Counted from the stretch's first letter, positions 8,396-17,393 are shown. The stretch is 33,993 nucleotides of DNA from Planctomycetota bacterium (GCA_027624335.1 JAQBWV010000049.1:1-33993), one strand, 5' to 3'. Numbers and translations are program-made. The notes: generated by a model from the letters alone, not told the origin.

Positions 8396-9022
8396 ATGAC
8401 TGACCATCTGGCTACAGTGGACGCTTCCATTCCATACGGGAAACGTCCCCTTCAGGTTGTCGTCCTGTCGGGGCCAAGCGGCAGCGGTAAATCGACAATC
8501 GTTAACAGGCTTGTTGTAGAGTCTCCCGTCAAGCTGATCAAAATGATTTCAGCGACGACCAGGCCGATTCGAACCAACGAGACGGACGGAGAAGACTACT
8601 ACTTTCTGACGAACGAAGAATTTCAGAGAAAGAGTGAAGACGGCGGTTTTGTTGAGTGCGAAGAAGTGCACTCATCGGGATTCTGGTACGGAACGCTGCG
8701 CTCGGAACTTCATCGAGCCAGTGACGAAGGCGGCTGGGCATTTCTCGAAATTGATGTGAAGGGCGCACTCAGCGTCATGGAGCAATATCCGGACGCGATC
8801 ACCATTTTTCTGAAGACACCATCTGAAGATGTGTTTGAAAATCGATTGCGAACGCGGGGAACGGAGTCGGAAGAAGTTATCCAGCGACGGCTGAGGACGG
8901 CGCGGGAAGAGTTAAATTTTGCTGACCGGTATCGTTATCAGGTGTGCAACGATGACCTTGACCGGGCAGTTGAAGAAATTATCGAGGTTCTCGTGTCGAG
9001 AGAGGCTGAATCCAATGCATGA
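8396..9022 (+). CDS. gmk: Guanylate kinase
   Basis: A 208-residue cytosolic kinase that phosphorylates GMP to GDP using ATP. The ribosome site GGGGAG (8382-8387) sits eight bases before the ATG at 8396. The P-loop GPSGSGKST lies at residues 26-34. The GMP-binding region includes [20 protein letters not shown] and the downstream [16 protein letters not shown], and the lid motif [17 protein letters not shown] follows. Length is typical. It overlaps rpoZ by eight bases, which suggests translational coupling; the yicC-gmk-rpoZ order is conserved in many bacteria. Confidence 0.97.
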   Translation: MTDHLATVDASIPYGKRPLQVVVLSGPSGSGKSTIVNRLVVESPVKLIKMISATTRPIRTNETDGEDYYFLTNEEFQRKSEDGGFVECEEVHSSGFWYGTLRSELHRASDEGGWAFLEIDVKGALSVMEQYPDAITIFLKTPSEDVFENRLRTRGTESEEVIQRRLRTAREELNFADRYRYQVCNDDLDRAVEEIIEVLVSREAESNA

Positions 9023-9296
9023 AGAATTCAAAGAAGAAATAATCGTCAACAAAGTTGGTGGCCGGTTCAAACTGTCCACACTGATTCAGAAGCGGCTCGT
9101 CGCTTTGAATCGTGGCTCGCGACCGCTGATCGAAATGCCTTCGAAGAACCACATGGACATTGTCGTCGCGGAAATCATGAACGACAAGATTTTCCTCGAC
9201 ATGTCCGGCGAACTGGCAGTGAACGACAACGGAACGCCACACGATCCAACAATCGCGGCGCCGGAAGCCGGACCAACGCTGGACGACCTGCGTTAA
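9015..9296 (+). CDS. rpoZ: DNA-directed RNA polymerase omega subunit
   Basis: A 93-residue protein, the small omega subunit that helps assemble and stabilise RNA polymerase. The start is the ATG at 9015, inside the end of gmk, giving an eight-base overlap (ATGCATGA). The omega core is recognisable: [23 protein letters not shown], then [15 protein letters not shown]. It is divergent from E. coli omega, and position after gmk is an important part of the evidence. The last 25 residues, after FLDMSGEL, look like a flexible tail. A strong terminator begins 90 bases downstream and closes the run. Confidence 0.85.
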   Translation: MHEEFKEEIIVNKVGGRFKLSTLIQKRLVALNRGSRPLIEMPSKNHMDIVVAEIMNDKIFLDMSGELAVNDNGTPHDPTIAAPEAGPTLDDLR

Positions 9297-9386
9297 CTCT
9301 CAGGTCGGACTGGTTGTCCCGTAAGACTGACAGCATGACCGTTCCTGCGTCGAAGCGTCATACCGACCACGCGGCATGATTCAAGT

Positions 9387-9425
9387 ACAGCTCCATCGCG
9401 TGATGATTGCGATGGGGCTGTTTTT
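9387..9425 (+). terminator. Rho-independent terminator after rpoZ
   Basis: The arms 9387-9399 and 9409-9421 form a 13-base stem (one T.G wobble) with a nine-base loop, followed directly by a T-run (9421-9425). It is the clearest intrinsic terminator in the window. The remaining 245 bases to the next gene (9426-9670) hold no gene I can support. Confidence 0.85.
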
Positions 9426-9670
9426 GTGCGCCCATTCCTTCTGCGTTCCAAACGACTACATATCGATGAATGTCCTTCAAAGCCGCTAACTGCGAAAACT
9501 TTGCGGTCGAGGGCGGTGTTGCTCCGCAGAATATTCTGCCGGGAGGGATTAACCGCTCAGCCGGCATGCGTCGACTGCGACGAAGAGTGCGTAACGGGAT
9601 CGCACCAGGATGAATGCGACGCTGACCGTAAAGAGCCCTTGTGGCATGGCCACGATTATGAGGTTAGACA

Positions 9671-10384
9671 ATGGATGACGATGCACCGCCAGGCGTTCCC
9701 GAGTGGGTGGTAACCTACGGAGACATGATGTCATTGCTACTGACCTTCTTCATCATGCTGGTATCGCTGAGTGAAATCGTCGCCGAACAAAAGTATCGAG
9801 ATGTGTTGACGGCCATTGATAAAAAAATGGGCTACACAACGGCCCCTGTATCACCGCCTGGCGACAATTTCGCCGCGACCGACACCATCGACAACGAGAG
9901 CACAGTACTCGGTGACCAGTCACCGGATGACAAAGGCAAAGGTGGGGTCAAAACGAAGTCAATACAGGGTGATGATCGGCGGATCAAGGTGACTGATGAA
10001 GGGACGCCGCAGCAGGTTGGTTCGTTTCTTACGTTTCAGCCGGGCTCAACAACCCTTACCGGCGAAGCTGAGGACCAGTTGCGATTCATCGTCAGTGAGC
10101 TTCTCGGAAAGCCGAACAAGATCGAAATCCGTTCTCACGTGGCGAATCGAGGTGAGCCATCAGCGACTGAATCTGTGATCGACGGCATTTCACGAAGCTA
10201 TAACCAGGGACACATCGTTTTCAGCCTGCTGGAAAACTGGGGCATTGATCCTGAGCGAATTCGGATCACTGCGGCTGGCGACACGCTGGCGTCAGGTTCC
10301 GATTCGAAGGCACCGCCCGAACGGATAGAGATCTTCATTACAGACGTGTTCTCTTCCGAGTACGTCGGTCACCGTAAGCTGTAA
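9671..10384 (+). CDS. MotB-like flagellar stator/OmpA-family protein
   Basis: A 237-residue membrane protein resembling MotB, the stator half that anchors to peptidoglycan and carries the ion-binding aspartate. The ribosome site GAGG (9660-9663) is seven bases before the ATG. The N-terminus fits the MotB plug-in segment: PEWVVTYGDMMSLLLTFFIM, with the critical Asp as D18 inside the only membrane helix (about 13-34). A disordered acidic linker (55-110) is followed by an OmpA-like domain (about 115-228). That domain is degenerate: the usual GHTD is replaced by RSHVANRG (154-161), while an arginine near the end (R218, in PERIEIFI) is kept. MotB proteins normally sit next to MotA, but no MotA is present here. 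It may be an orphan stator subunit or a MotB relative with another role. Confidence 0.75.
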   Translation: MDDDAPPGVPEWVVTYGDMMSLLLTFFIMLVSLSEIVAEQKYRDVLTAIDKKMGYTTAPVSPPGDNFAATDTIDNESTVLGDQSPDDKGKGGVKTKSIQGDDRRIKVTDEGTPQQVGSFLTFQPGSTTLTGEAEDQLRFIVSELLGKPNKIEIRSHVANRGEPSATESVIDGISRSYNQGHIVFSLLENWGIDPERIRITAAGDTLASGSDSKAPPERIEIFITDVFSSEYVGHRKL

Positions 10385-10398
10385 TCCGGCCCGCGAAA

Positions 10399-10434
10399 GA
10401 CGGTCGACTCTTCGCTACTAAACAGGTGACCGTC
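10399..10434. terminator. Possible bidirectional hairpin between convergent genes
   Basis: GACGGTC (10399-10405) and GACCGTC (10428-10434) form a 7-base stem with a 22-base loop, between the convergent motB-like and argE-like genes. No T-run is present on either side, so support is weak. Confidence 0.25.
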
Positions 10435-10455
10435 GGGGAAACGGACCATCGCCGA

Positions 10456-11583
10456 TTAGCTGCACCAGTGTCGGATTAGTCGTGAGTACAGGTCGGTCCC
10501 CTTCTCCAGTTGCTCCAGAGCAATCCACTCGTCATGCGTGTGCGCCTGAGCGATGCTACCCGGTCCACATACAACGAGTTTTTCCAGTGCCGTCAGCTTT
10601 GCTCCATCGGTCCCATAAGACACGGTGGTTGGCCGGTCCCGACCAGCAACGTCCAGAACTTCGTTCACGAATCTTGAATTTGGATCCGTGTAGATCGACT
10701 TTCCGTCGACGGTCACCACAAATTCGAGGCCGTGTTCTTCGGCAGCCAGTCGAGCACGTTCCACCAGAATATTCCCGTCCTGTCCGGGCATGGGGCGAAA
10801 ATAAACGGTGCAGACACTCTGTGGCGGTGTGATGTTGACGGCCTTTGTACGGTCGTTGATGCCGATGTTCCAGGTGATTGTTGGTGGGTCAAATTCACTG
10901 TTGTGCCATTCCGGGTCGACCTCGGTTTCGTCGTGAATCTTTTTCATCTCGGCGAGAAACGGGATCATTCTCAGATTTGCATTGATGCCCTCGCGAGTGC
11001 TTGAATGCGCAGCTTTGCCTCTCGACGTCGCCACGAATCCAATGACCCCCTTGTGAGCATGTACGACTTCCAGCAAGGTCGGTTCGCCGATGATGCCGTT
11101 TGCCTGCCCGGCAACCATCTCCTGAAACAGTTCCGATCGTGCAGCGACCGCTGCTGCTCCGCCGTAGCCGATTTCCTCGTCTGCCGTGCAGGTAATGTAA
11201 ATCGGTCGTTGAAGATCGCTTTCCGAAAACTGTTCAGCGGCCGCCAGCATGCAGGCCACCGAGCCCTTCATGTCGCACGCCCCTCGCCCGTAAAGACGAT
11301 CGCCAATCACAACCGGTTCAAAAGGACCATGTTCGCCGGACAACCACGGATCGGCAGGCACGACATCGGTATGACCAAAATAAGCCATACCGCCGCTGCC
11401 CGAGCCTTTGCGACCGACAACACTCGCCTTTCGGACTCCGTTCAGATCGTCGTACTCAAGTCGCTCTACAGTGAACCCGGTCCTGCGGAGTTGTGATTCT
11501 ACATAGTCCGTCACCGCGACGTTTGACAGCACACTCGTCGACTCGAACGCCACCAACTGCTTTGCATATTCAAGCGCAGTCAT
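10456..11583 (-). CDS. M20 family deacetylase, acetylornithine deacetylase (ArgE)-like
   Basis: A 375-residue zinc-dependent amidohydrolase of the ArgE/DapE family. The probable reaction is removal of acetyl from N-acetylornithine in arginine synthesis, although succinyl-diaminopimelate or another N-acyl amino acid is possible. Metal ligands and catalytic residues are visible: H71 in GHTDVVP, D104 in GRGACDMKGS, E136/E137 in TADEEIGYGGA, E167 in GEPT, and H348 in AHTHDEW. The dimerisation domain spans about residues 180-290. AGGAT lies just upstream of the ATG on this strand. It is last in a minus-strand series argG, TIM-barrel gene, galU, this gene; argG nearby favours a role in arginine synthesis. 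Confidence 0.85.
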   Translation of the reverse strand: MTALEYAKQLVAFESTSVLSNVAVTDYVESQLRRTGFTVERLEYDDLNGVRKASVVGRKGSGSGGMAYFGHTDVVPADPWLSGEHGPFEPVVIGDRLYGRGACDMKGSVACMLAAAEQFSESDLQRPIYITCTADEEIGYGGAAAVAARSELFQEMVAGQANGIIGEPTLLEVVHAHKGVIGFVATSRGKAAHSSTREGINANLRMIPFLAEMKKIHDETEVDPEWHNSEFDPPTITWNIGINDRTKAVNITPPQSVCTVYFRPMPGQDGNILVERARLAAEEHGLEFVVTVDGKSIYTDPNSRFVNEVLDVAGRDRPTTVSYGTDGAKLTALEKLVVCGPGSIAQAHTHDEWIALEQLEKGTDLYSRLIRHWCS

Positions 11584-11629
11584 GATTCTCTATCCTGTAC
11601 GAAAAGTGGCCTGCAAGTTTAGCGGGCAG

Positions 11630-12508
11630 CTACAGAATGCTGCGAAGGTAGTCCCGTAACTGATCACCATAATCGGGATCAGCGAGTGCAAAGTCAGCAA
11701 ATGCTCGGAAGTAGCTACCAAAGTTTCCAATATCGAAACGCCGTTCGTCAGGAGGCAATACCATTCCGATTCCTTTTGCACCGCGTTTCAGCAGGATTCG
11801 AATCGCATCGGTCAACTGAATTTCGCCGCCAGTGCCAGGTTCCGTATGTTCGAGAGCTTCGAAAATGGCCGGGCTGAGAACGTACCGTGAAGCAACAGCG
11901 AACCGACTCGGTGCTTCTTCCGCAGACGGCTTCTCGATGAGGTCATCCAGTTCGAAACGTGTTCCGACAGCGCCTTTCGGTTTGGCGATGCCGTACCGGA
12001 CAACGTCGGCCTGAGGAACTTCTTCGAATGCAACGACGATATCTGCCTTCGAAGACTCAAACTCCTCTGTCATTCGCTGAACGATGTCCGATTTCGCGTT
12101 GATCCCAATGATGGAGTCGCCCAGCGCCACGACGAATGGCTGACTTCCGACCAGAGACTTTGCACACAGAACGGCATGGCCAAGGCCAAGCTGCCGGCGC
12201 TGCCGAGTGTAAAAATACTCGACGTCGCGCCGCTCAAAATCCAGTTGCAGCAGTTCTTCTTCACGACCGCTTTCGCGAAGATGAGTAATCAGCCGCTCGT
12301 CAATGTCGAAGTGATTTTCAATTGACGTCTTGCTCGCTCCCGTGATGAACAGCAGGCGATTGATGCCTGACTGTGTCAGTTCCTCGACGACGTACTGAAC
12401 CACCGGCTTACGACCGACCGGCAACATCTCTTTGGGTTGAGATTTCGTTGCTGGAAGCAAGCGGGTCCCCAAACCAGCGACCGGGACAACAGCGATATCG
12501 ATACTCAT
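11630..12508 (-). CDS. galU: UTP-glucose-1-phosphate uridylyltransferase
   Basis: A 292-residue enzyme making UDP-glucose from UTP and glucose 1-phosphate, a precursor for polysaccharides and for the UDP-sugars used by dehydrogenases such as the one at 1624. The start at 12508 gives MSIDIAVVPVAGLGTRLLP; the frame runs further upstream, but GalU proteins begin here, and an AGGAAA lies upstream. The nucleotide-binding signature AGLGTRLLPATKSQPKEMLP lies at residues 11-30, GLGHAV at about 108-113 and the metal-binding LGD at 129-131. The C-terminal part matches the family (LPPDERRFDIGNFGSYFRAF). Length is normal. It lies 57 bases after the TIM-barrel gene and 46 before argE. Confidence 0.95.
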   Translation of the reverse strand: MSIDIAVVPVAGLGTRLLPATKSQPKEMLPVGRKPVVQYVVEELTQSGINRLLFITGASKTSIENHFDIDERLITHLRESGREEELLQLDFERRDVEYFYTRQRRQLGLGHAVLCAKSLVGSQPFVVALGDSIIGINAKSDIVQRMTEEFESSKADIVVAFEEVPQADVVRYGIAKPKGAVGTRFELDDLIEKPSAEEAPSRFAVASRYVLSPAIFEALEHTEPGTGGEIQLTDAIRILLKRGAKGIGMVLPPDERRFDIGNFGSYFRAFADFALADPDYGDQLRDYLRSIL

Positions 12509-12565
12509 AGCCAGACAATTTCCTGTTCGGTTCCGAGAGAACTGCGCGACACATCGTTGAGGCAA

Positions 12566-13480
12566 TCACACGATAAGTTCGCGAAGCTTTTCGATGTACA
12601 TCGGGATCTCGTCGAATGGTCTGGCTTCTTCATATTCAAGTACGACGTAGCCGCGATAATTCGCCGCCCGAAGGATGTCGACCATTCGCTTGAGATCAGC
12701 TGGCTGCTTTTCGCCTTTCGCCTCGATGGCGACTTTGATCTGGGCGTTCACTGCGTAAGGAGCAATTTTTTCAAGATCGCCATATGGATCATCCGTCTTG
12801 AAATTTCCACTGTCGTAGTTAACGCCAAACCATTTGGAATCTTTGACACGTTCGACGATCGCCAGCAGTTGCTGCGGCGTTGCTGTGATTCCACCATGAT
12901 TTTCCAGCGCGAGCACCACTCCCTTTTCAGCTGCGTAATCTAGGCATTCGTTGATGCCCTCAACGCATCGGTCGAGCGCAGCATCCTCGGTGTCGTCCTT
13001 CGGAACTTTTCCCGCAAAGATTCGAATCACCGGAGCTCCCATTACCGCTGCATGGTCAATCCAGGTGCGACACAGCTGCAGCTGAGTCTGTCGCTTTTCA
13101 CCGTCTGGCAGGCAGAAGTCGTTGCCAATGGCGGTTCCTGTTATGTCCAGGCCGAGCCGAAACGTCTGCTCCTTCAGACTGAGCAGGTAGTCGCGGGAAA
13201 CGTCAGACGGAAAGTAGTAGGACGTCAACTCGGTACCGTCGAGATTCAGCTTCGCGCAGTAATCGACAAAGCCCTCGAGTGTCATCTCGCCTTTCTGATC
13301 GCGACCGGGTCGGGACAGCATTCGATTAAACGAGTATGCGGCGAGACTAAGCTTCATGTGCGAGGCTCCGTTCCGCACGGGTGCGACCGCTCCCTGAGCT
13401 GGCGTTGAAGCGCCAACGACTGCCGATCCAGCCAGAGAAGCCACACTGCCTGTCAGAAATCCGCGACGTGAAACGTTCAT
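12566..13480 (-). CDS. Tat-exported sugar phosphate isomerase/epimerase-like TIM-barrel protein
   Basis: A 304-residue protein of the xylose isomerase-like TIM-barrel family (AP endonuclease 2 fold). The N-terminus is a twin-arginine signal: SRRGFLTG at residues 4-11, then a hydrophobic run and an alanine-rich cleavage region near residue 30. It is therefore probably folded in the cytoplasm and exported. Barrel motifs include KLNLDGTEL, GAPVIRIFAGK, VVLALENHGG (a likely metal-ligand glutamate), KWFGVNYDSGNF, and YVVLEYEEA near the end. Such exported epimerase-like proteins are numerous in planctomycetes and are thought to act on carbohydrates, but the substrate cannot be named. It sits between argG and galU on the same strand, possibly cotranscribed. 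Confidence 0.85.
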   Translation of the reverse strand: MNVSRRGFLTGSVASLAGSAVVGASTPAQGAVAPVRNGASHMKLSLAAYSFNRMLSRPGRDQKGEMTLEGFVDYCAKLNLDGTELTSYYFPSDVSRDYLLSLKEQTFRLGLDITGTAIGNDFCLPDGEKRQTQLQLCRTWIDHAAVMGAPVIRIFAGKVPKDDTEDAALDRCVEGINECLDYAAEKGVVLALENHGGITATPQQLLAIVERVKDSKWFGVNYDSGNFKTDDPYGDLEKIAPYAVNAQIKVAIEAKGEKQPADLKRMVDILRAANYRGYVVLEYEEARPFDEIPMYIEKLRELIV

Positions 13481-13579
13481 GGCTTAAGCTCCAGAGTGAC
13501 CAGTAATCCGCGACAAAACGGTAGTCTTGTAGAAGTCTCTAACGCAGAGGTTGCAGAGGTGAATCGACGCGAAAATCTT

Positions 13580-14884
13580 TCAGATATCTTCTCCACCGGC
13601 AGGCGGTCCCTGAACTTTTCGTTTGACGCGAAGTGGCAAACCGTGCAGACGAATGAAGCCGGCGGCGTCTTCCTGACGGTAACTTTCGTCCTGTCCGTCC
13701 ATCGTGGCGACATGTGCATCGTAGAGGCTGTATGGCGATCGACGGCCTTCGACGAAGACGTTGCCCTTGTACAAAGCCACTCGCGTCTCCCCGGTCACAA
13801 ATTTCTGAGTGACTGAAGTGAACGCTCGCTGTGCTTCGGCGACGGGGTCAAACCAGTAGCCGTTGTAGACCAGGGCGGCAAAGTCGGCCATCCGTCGCTC
13901 TTTCTCGGCGATCACGCTGCCCATCAATGTCAGGCCTTCCAGATCACGATGCGCTTCCAGCAGGACGGTGTGACCTGGAGCGTGGTATTCGCCGCGTGAC
14001 TTCATCCCGACGTAGCGGGTTTCAACCATGCCAAGTGATCCGACGCCATTCCGTGCGGCGGCCTCATCGACGTATTCGAAAACGGGCAGTAGACCTTCCG
14101 CCAGCGTGTCAGCAGGTTCCGTGATTTCGATGTCAATGTCTTCGAACTTGCCTGGCTTCGTGGTGCAGGAACTGACCTTCACCGGAACGCCTTTTTCCCA
14201 GTGAATGATGAACCGCTCCACTTCGTCGGGGGCCTGAGTCGGATGCACCATCCTCTCAAAGATTTCACTGGGAGCAGTGACCCATGGGTCCTCCAGTACG
14301 CCGGCTTCGTACGAGATGTGCAGCAGGTTGTCGTCGGATGACCACGGCTTGGACCGGCTCGCCTTGGCTTCCAGACCGTGCGTTTCGACGTAGTCCAGCA
14401 TCGTCTTGCGACCGGAAGCGAACTGGTTGATAAAGTCGGTGTTTTTCCAGGGGGCGAGAATCTGAAGATCGGCGTCCAGAGCCTGGTATCCCAGCTCGAA
14501 ACGAACCTGATCGTTGCCCTTGCCGGTTGCTCCGTGACAGACGGTGTTCGCGCCGGTTTCGTGAGCGATCCGCACCTGGTGTTTCGCGATTAACGGACGG
14601 GCGATCGAAGTGCCCAGTAGATATCGACCTTCGTAAACGCAATTGGCCTGCAGGCACGGCAGGAAATAGTCCTGCAGGTATTCTTCGCGAGCATCCACGG
14701 CAACGTAGGTGGAGGCACCGTTTCGTTTGGCCCGTTCGCCGATTTCGTCGAGGTCTTCGACCTGCTGCCCGATATCGAGCAGGTAGCAGATCACGTCGTA
14801 CCCCTGTTCAGCCAGCCAGTGGAGAATGACCGTCGTGTCCAGCCCGCCCGAATACGCGAGCACAATTTTGCCTTTTTCCGCCAT
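13580..14884 (-). CDS. argG: Argininosuccinate synthase
   Basis: A 434-residue ATP-dependent enzyme condensing citrulline and aspartate in arginine synthesis. The start at 14884 (MAEKGKIVLAYSGGLDTT) is chosen over an open extension upstream because GAGG lies eight bases before it and homologues begin here. The ATP pyrophosphatase motif AYSGGLDTT is at residues 10-18. Citrulline/aspartate-binding segments include YEGRYLLGTSIARPLIAK and HGATGKGNDQVRFE, with SRGEYHAPGHTVL further on. Length is in the family range. It starts the minus-strand run toward galU and the argE-like gene; the 99 bases to the next gene hold a short GCAGAGG-rich stretch. Confidence 0.96.
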   Translation of the reverse strand: MAEKGKIVLAYSGGLDTTVILHWLAEQGYDVICYLLDIGQQVEDLDEIGERAKRNGASTYVAVDAREEYLQDYFLPCLQANCVYEGRYLLGTSIARPLIAKHQVRIAHETGANTVCHGATGKGNDQVRFELGYQALDADLQILAPWKNTDFINQFASGRKTMLDYVETHGLEAKASRSKPWSSDDNLLHISYEAGVLEDPWVTAPSEIFERMVHPTQAPDEVERFIIHWEKGVPVKVSSCTTKPGKFEDIDIEITEPADTLAEGLLPVFEYVDEAAARNGVGSLGMVETRYVGMKSRGEYHAPGHTVLLEAHRDLEGLTLMGSVIAEKERRMADFAALVYNGYWFDPVAEAQRAFTSVTQKFVTGETRVALYKGNVFVEGRRSPYSLYDAHVATMDGQDESYRQEDAAGFIRLHGLPLRVKRKVQGPPAGGEDI

Positions 14885-15116
14885 CAGATTGCCTCGAACT
14901 GCTGTCTTACGTGTTTCATGAAATTCGACGATCGCAATCTCGTCCCGAGCTCTTGACGCTTTAACCGACTTCGCAGTTCGCATGCGGCGCACTTATCTGC
15001 CGACAGAGCGACTGTTCTCGATGTCTCGATCGTCCGTTGGACGTGAGTTTAAGGTTTCGTACAGGGATCGGGAATCGACCAGCGAATGCAGCCCGAACGT
15101 GGATGTACTCAACGAT

Positions 15117-15151
15117 TTCGGGCAGGTCAGGTACTGCCTGACCTGCCCGAA
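15117..15151. repeat. Long perfect hairpin beside the CDGSH gene
   Basis: The arms 15117-15131 and 15137-15151 form a perfect 15-base stem with loop TACTG. It ends four bases from the 3' end of the minus-strand CDGSH gene, a terminator position, but no T-run follows on that strand. The core (GGTCAGG...CTGCCTGAC) closely matches the hairpin at 28613-28629, which suggests a dispersed repeat rather than a plain terminator. Confidence 0.7.
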
Positions 15152-15155
15152 GGCG

Positions 15156-15374
15156 TCACGCACCCGGAGGCTTGAACGTGTCTGCGGCCAGCCATCCGGT
15201 TTCACGATGTGTACCGTCGCAGAACGGTCGCTTCCTCGTCGCCCCGCAGCGGCACAACGCGATATTTTCACGGTCGGAAGTGTCGTAGGGATTGCCTTCG
15301 TGGTCGGTCAACGTGACATTGCCAGTGACGATGAGCGGGCCATTCTCGCGGCAGCGGATCGTAACGTCGGACAT
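15156..15374 (-). CDS. CDGSH iron-sulfur domain protein
   Basis: A 72-residue protein with one CDGSH-type [2Fe-2S] site: CRCGATRKRPFCDGTH, giving the CxC, C and H ligands (three Cys, one His). The family includes mitoNEET-like redox proteins; bacterial members have poorly defined roles. The N-terminal 35 residues (IRCRENGPLIVTGNVTLTD) match the short strand region that usually precedes the motif. The start at 15374 follows AAGGAA on the minus strand; the frame continues upstream without support. It is divergent from mobA, with 71 bases between the starts, which should hold promoters for both. Confidence 0.9.
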   Translation of the reverse strand: MSDVTIRCRENGPLIVTGNVTLTDHEGNPYDTSDRENIALCRCGATRKRPFCDGTHRETGWLAADTFKPPGA

Positions 15375-15445
15375 TCGGAATTCCTTGAGAAAGTATGTTT
15401 TCGACGTAGTGTGTTCTCGTTGGGTGCATAAAAACAATCAGCAGC

Positions 15446-16066
15446 ATGATGACGCAATCAACAACCCGAGTCGGAGGCGTCGTTCTGTGCGGTGGGCACA
15501 GCACCCGTATGGGGCGTCCGAAGTTCTCGCTGCCGTTTGGTGATGAATTCCTGCTGCAGCGAGTGTGCCGTATCCTGAGTGAAGTCGTGGCTCCGATCGT
15601 TGTTGTCGCAGCCGCCGACCAGCAACTGCCAGTTTTGCCCAGCGAAGTGCTGATCGTTCGCGACGAGTATGATTCGCTGGGGCCGCTGGCTGGGATCGCG
15701 ACGGGCCTCAACGCGCTGCGCGACGACGTGGACGCAGCGTTCGTGACTTCGTGCGATGCTCCTCTGCTGCGACCGCAATTTATCCAGCGTCTGATTGAAT
15801 CGCTTGGTGATCACGACGTGGCAGCGCCCACGGATGGGCAATACGATCATGTTCTGGCGGCCGTCTATCGAACATCGCAGGCAGACGCAGCAAGACGGCT
15901 ACTTGCCGAAGAACGGCGCCGACCACTGTTCTTGCTCGACGAATCGAATTCGCTGCGAATTCACGTCGATGAGCTTCGGAGTGTTGATCCGAAACTTGAC
16001 TCGCTGCGAAACATGAACACTCCTGAAGACTATGAAGAAGTTCTCCGGATGACCGGGCTTCGCTGA
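15446..16066 (+). CDS. mobA: Molybdenum cofactor guanylyltransferase
   Basis: A 206-residue enzyme that attaches GMP to molybdopterin to make the guanine dinucleotide form of the cofactor. The nucleotidyltransferase signature GVVLCGGHSTRMGRPK lies at residues 11-26. SLGPLAGIATGL is at about 77-88, and the metal-binding CDAP (103-106) follows. Length fits MobA. The start may be the ATG at 15446 or the next codon but one (15449); no strong ribosome site is visible. moeA begins three bases after its stop, so the two are very likely cotranscribed and act in the same pathway. No molybdoenzyme gene is in the window. Confidence 0.92.
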   Translation: MMTQSTTRVGGVVLCGGHSTRMGRPKFSLPFGDEFLLQRVCRILSEVVAPIVVVAAADQQLPVLPSEVLIVRDEYDSLGPLAGIATGLNALRDDVDAAFVTSCDAPLLRPQFIQRLIESLGDHDVAAPTDGQYDHVLAAVYRTSQADAARRLLAEERRRPLFLLDESNSLRIHVDELRSVDPKLDSLRNMNTPEDYEEVLRMTGLR

Positions 16067-16069
16067 AAC

Positions 16070-17320
16070 ATGACACAATCCTCTGAATCATCCAGTAAGC
16101 ACGATGTCCGCATGCGGGGGTTTCATTCCCGGACGTCGGTTGAGGATGCGCTGGCCTGGATCGACGCGAATGTTTATTCGCTCGATTCCGAAGTGGTTGG
16201 GCTGGCGGATGCTCATGGTCGCGTACTGGCCGCCGGGATCACATCGCCGATCGACGTGCCGGCGTTCGATCGTTCTGCCATGGACGGCTTTGCGCTAAAG
16301 TCAGGCGAAACGGTAGGAGCGGGCGACTACAACCCCTTGTCGTTCCGCATCGTGGGCGTGTCGATGCCCGGACAGCCGTTTGAAGGCGAAGTCGGCAACG
16401 GCGAGGCGGCGAGAATCATGACCGGTGCTCCGATCCCGTACGGTGTCGACGCCGTCGTGCCCGCTGAGTACGCAACCGTTCGCGACGACTGTGTTGAAAT
16501 CACAACGGCTGTCGCATCGCTGAAGCATGTTGGTCGCTCGGCTGAAGACGTCTCCAAGGGAACAACCGTTCTTGAAAAGGGGCACCGTCTGCGACCGCAG
16601 GATGTTGGGTTGATCGCGTCGCTGGGGATGCCGGAAATCTCCGTCGTGCGTCAACCGCGAGTTCGGATTGTCGTCACCGGAAACGAACTCGCTGAACCGG
16701 GTTCAGAGCGCCGTCCATATCAGATCTTTGAAGCGAACTCGCACATCGTCGCCGGACTGGTTCCTCGTGACGGTGGAGTGCTGTTCGAAAGACTCCGCTG
16801 CCAGGACGATCGAGATTCGATCCAATGTGCTGTGACTGCATCCGGCGCGGACGTTGTGCTCATTTCCGGAGGCTCCAGTGTCGGCACCGAAGACCACGCT
16901 CCCAGCATCGTCCGCGAAGCTGGCGAGTTGCCGATTCATGGTGTCGCGATGCGTCCTTCAAGCCCGGCAGGGATCGGTCGAATTGGCTCGACGCTGATCT
17001 TTCTGCTGCCTGGCAATCCGGTGTCGTGCCTGTGTGCTTACGATTTTTTCGCCGGACGAGCGATTCGTCGCCTGGCGGGGCTCGCTCCGGATTGGCCGCA
17101 TCGAACGTTGACAGGAACTCTGAATTCCAAAATCGTTTCCCAGGTGGGTCGAGTGGACTACTGTCGGGTTCGTATTAACAACGGTCGAGTTGAGCCCGTC
17201 GCTCTGAGCGGGGCGTCAATCCTGTCCTCGACGACTCGAGCCAACGGTTTTGTCATTGTGCCATCGGCCCTCGAAGGCTACGCGGTCGGGACTGAAGTTG
17301 AAGTGCGACATTATTCCTGA
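16070..17320 (+). CDS. moeA: Molybdopterin molybdenumtransferase
   Basis: A 416-residue enzyme that inserts molybdate into adenylylated molybdopterin. Motifs in order: DVPAFDRSAMDGFAL (62-76), ARIMTGAPIPYGVDAVVPAE (114-133), RIVVTGNEL (199-207), LISGGSSVGTEDH (264-276) and LPGNPVSC (313-320). The stretch that in many MoeA proteins reads PGKP is here RPSSP (295-299), a possible change in the active site worth checking. It directly follows mobA with a 3-base gap, and a candidate terminator lies 74 bases after its stop. MoeA is well supported; whether it handles Mo or W is unknown. Confidence 0.93.
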   Translation: MTQSSESSSKHDVRMRGFHSRTSVEDALAWIDANVYSLDSEVVGLADAHGRVLAAGITSPIDVPAFDRSAMDGFALKSGETVGAGDYNPLSFRIVGVSMPGQPFEGEVGNGEAARIMTGAPIPYGVDAVVPAEYATVRDDCVEITTAVASLKHVGRSAEDVSKGTTVLEKGHRLRPQDVGLIASLGMPEISVVRQPRVRIVVTGNELAEPGSERRPYQIFEANSHIVAGLVPRDGGVLFERLRCQDDRDSIQCAVTASGADVVLISGGSSVGTEDHAPSIVREAGELPIHGVAMRPSSPAGIGRIGSTLIFLLPGNPVSCLCAYDFFAGRAIRRLAGLAPDWPHRTLTGTLNSKIVSQVGRVDYCRVRINNGRVEPVALSGASILSSTTRANGFVIVPSALEGYAVGTEVEVRHYS

Positions 17321-17393
17321 GTACGCCAATGTCGAATGCCAACGAACATTCGGAAACCAGATTGCCAGGCGACAGGATTCTGAACGGGAGAGT

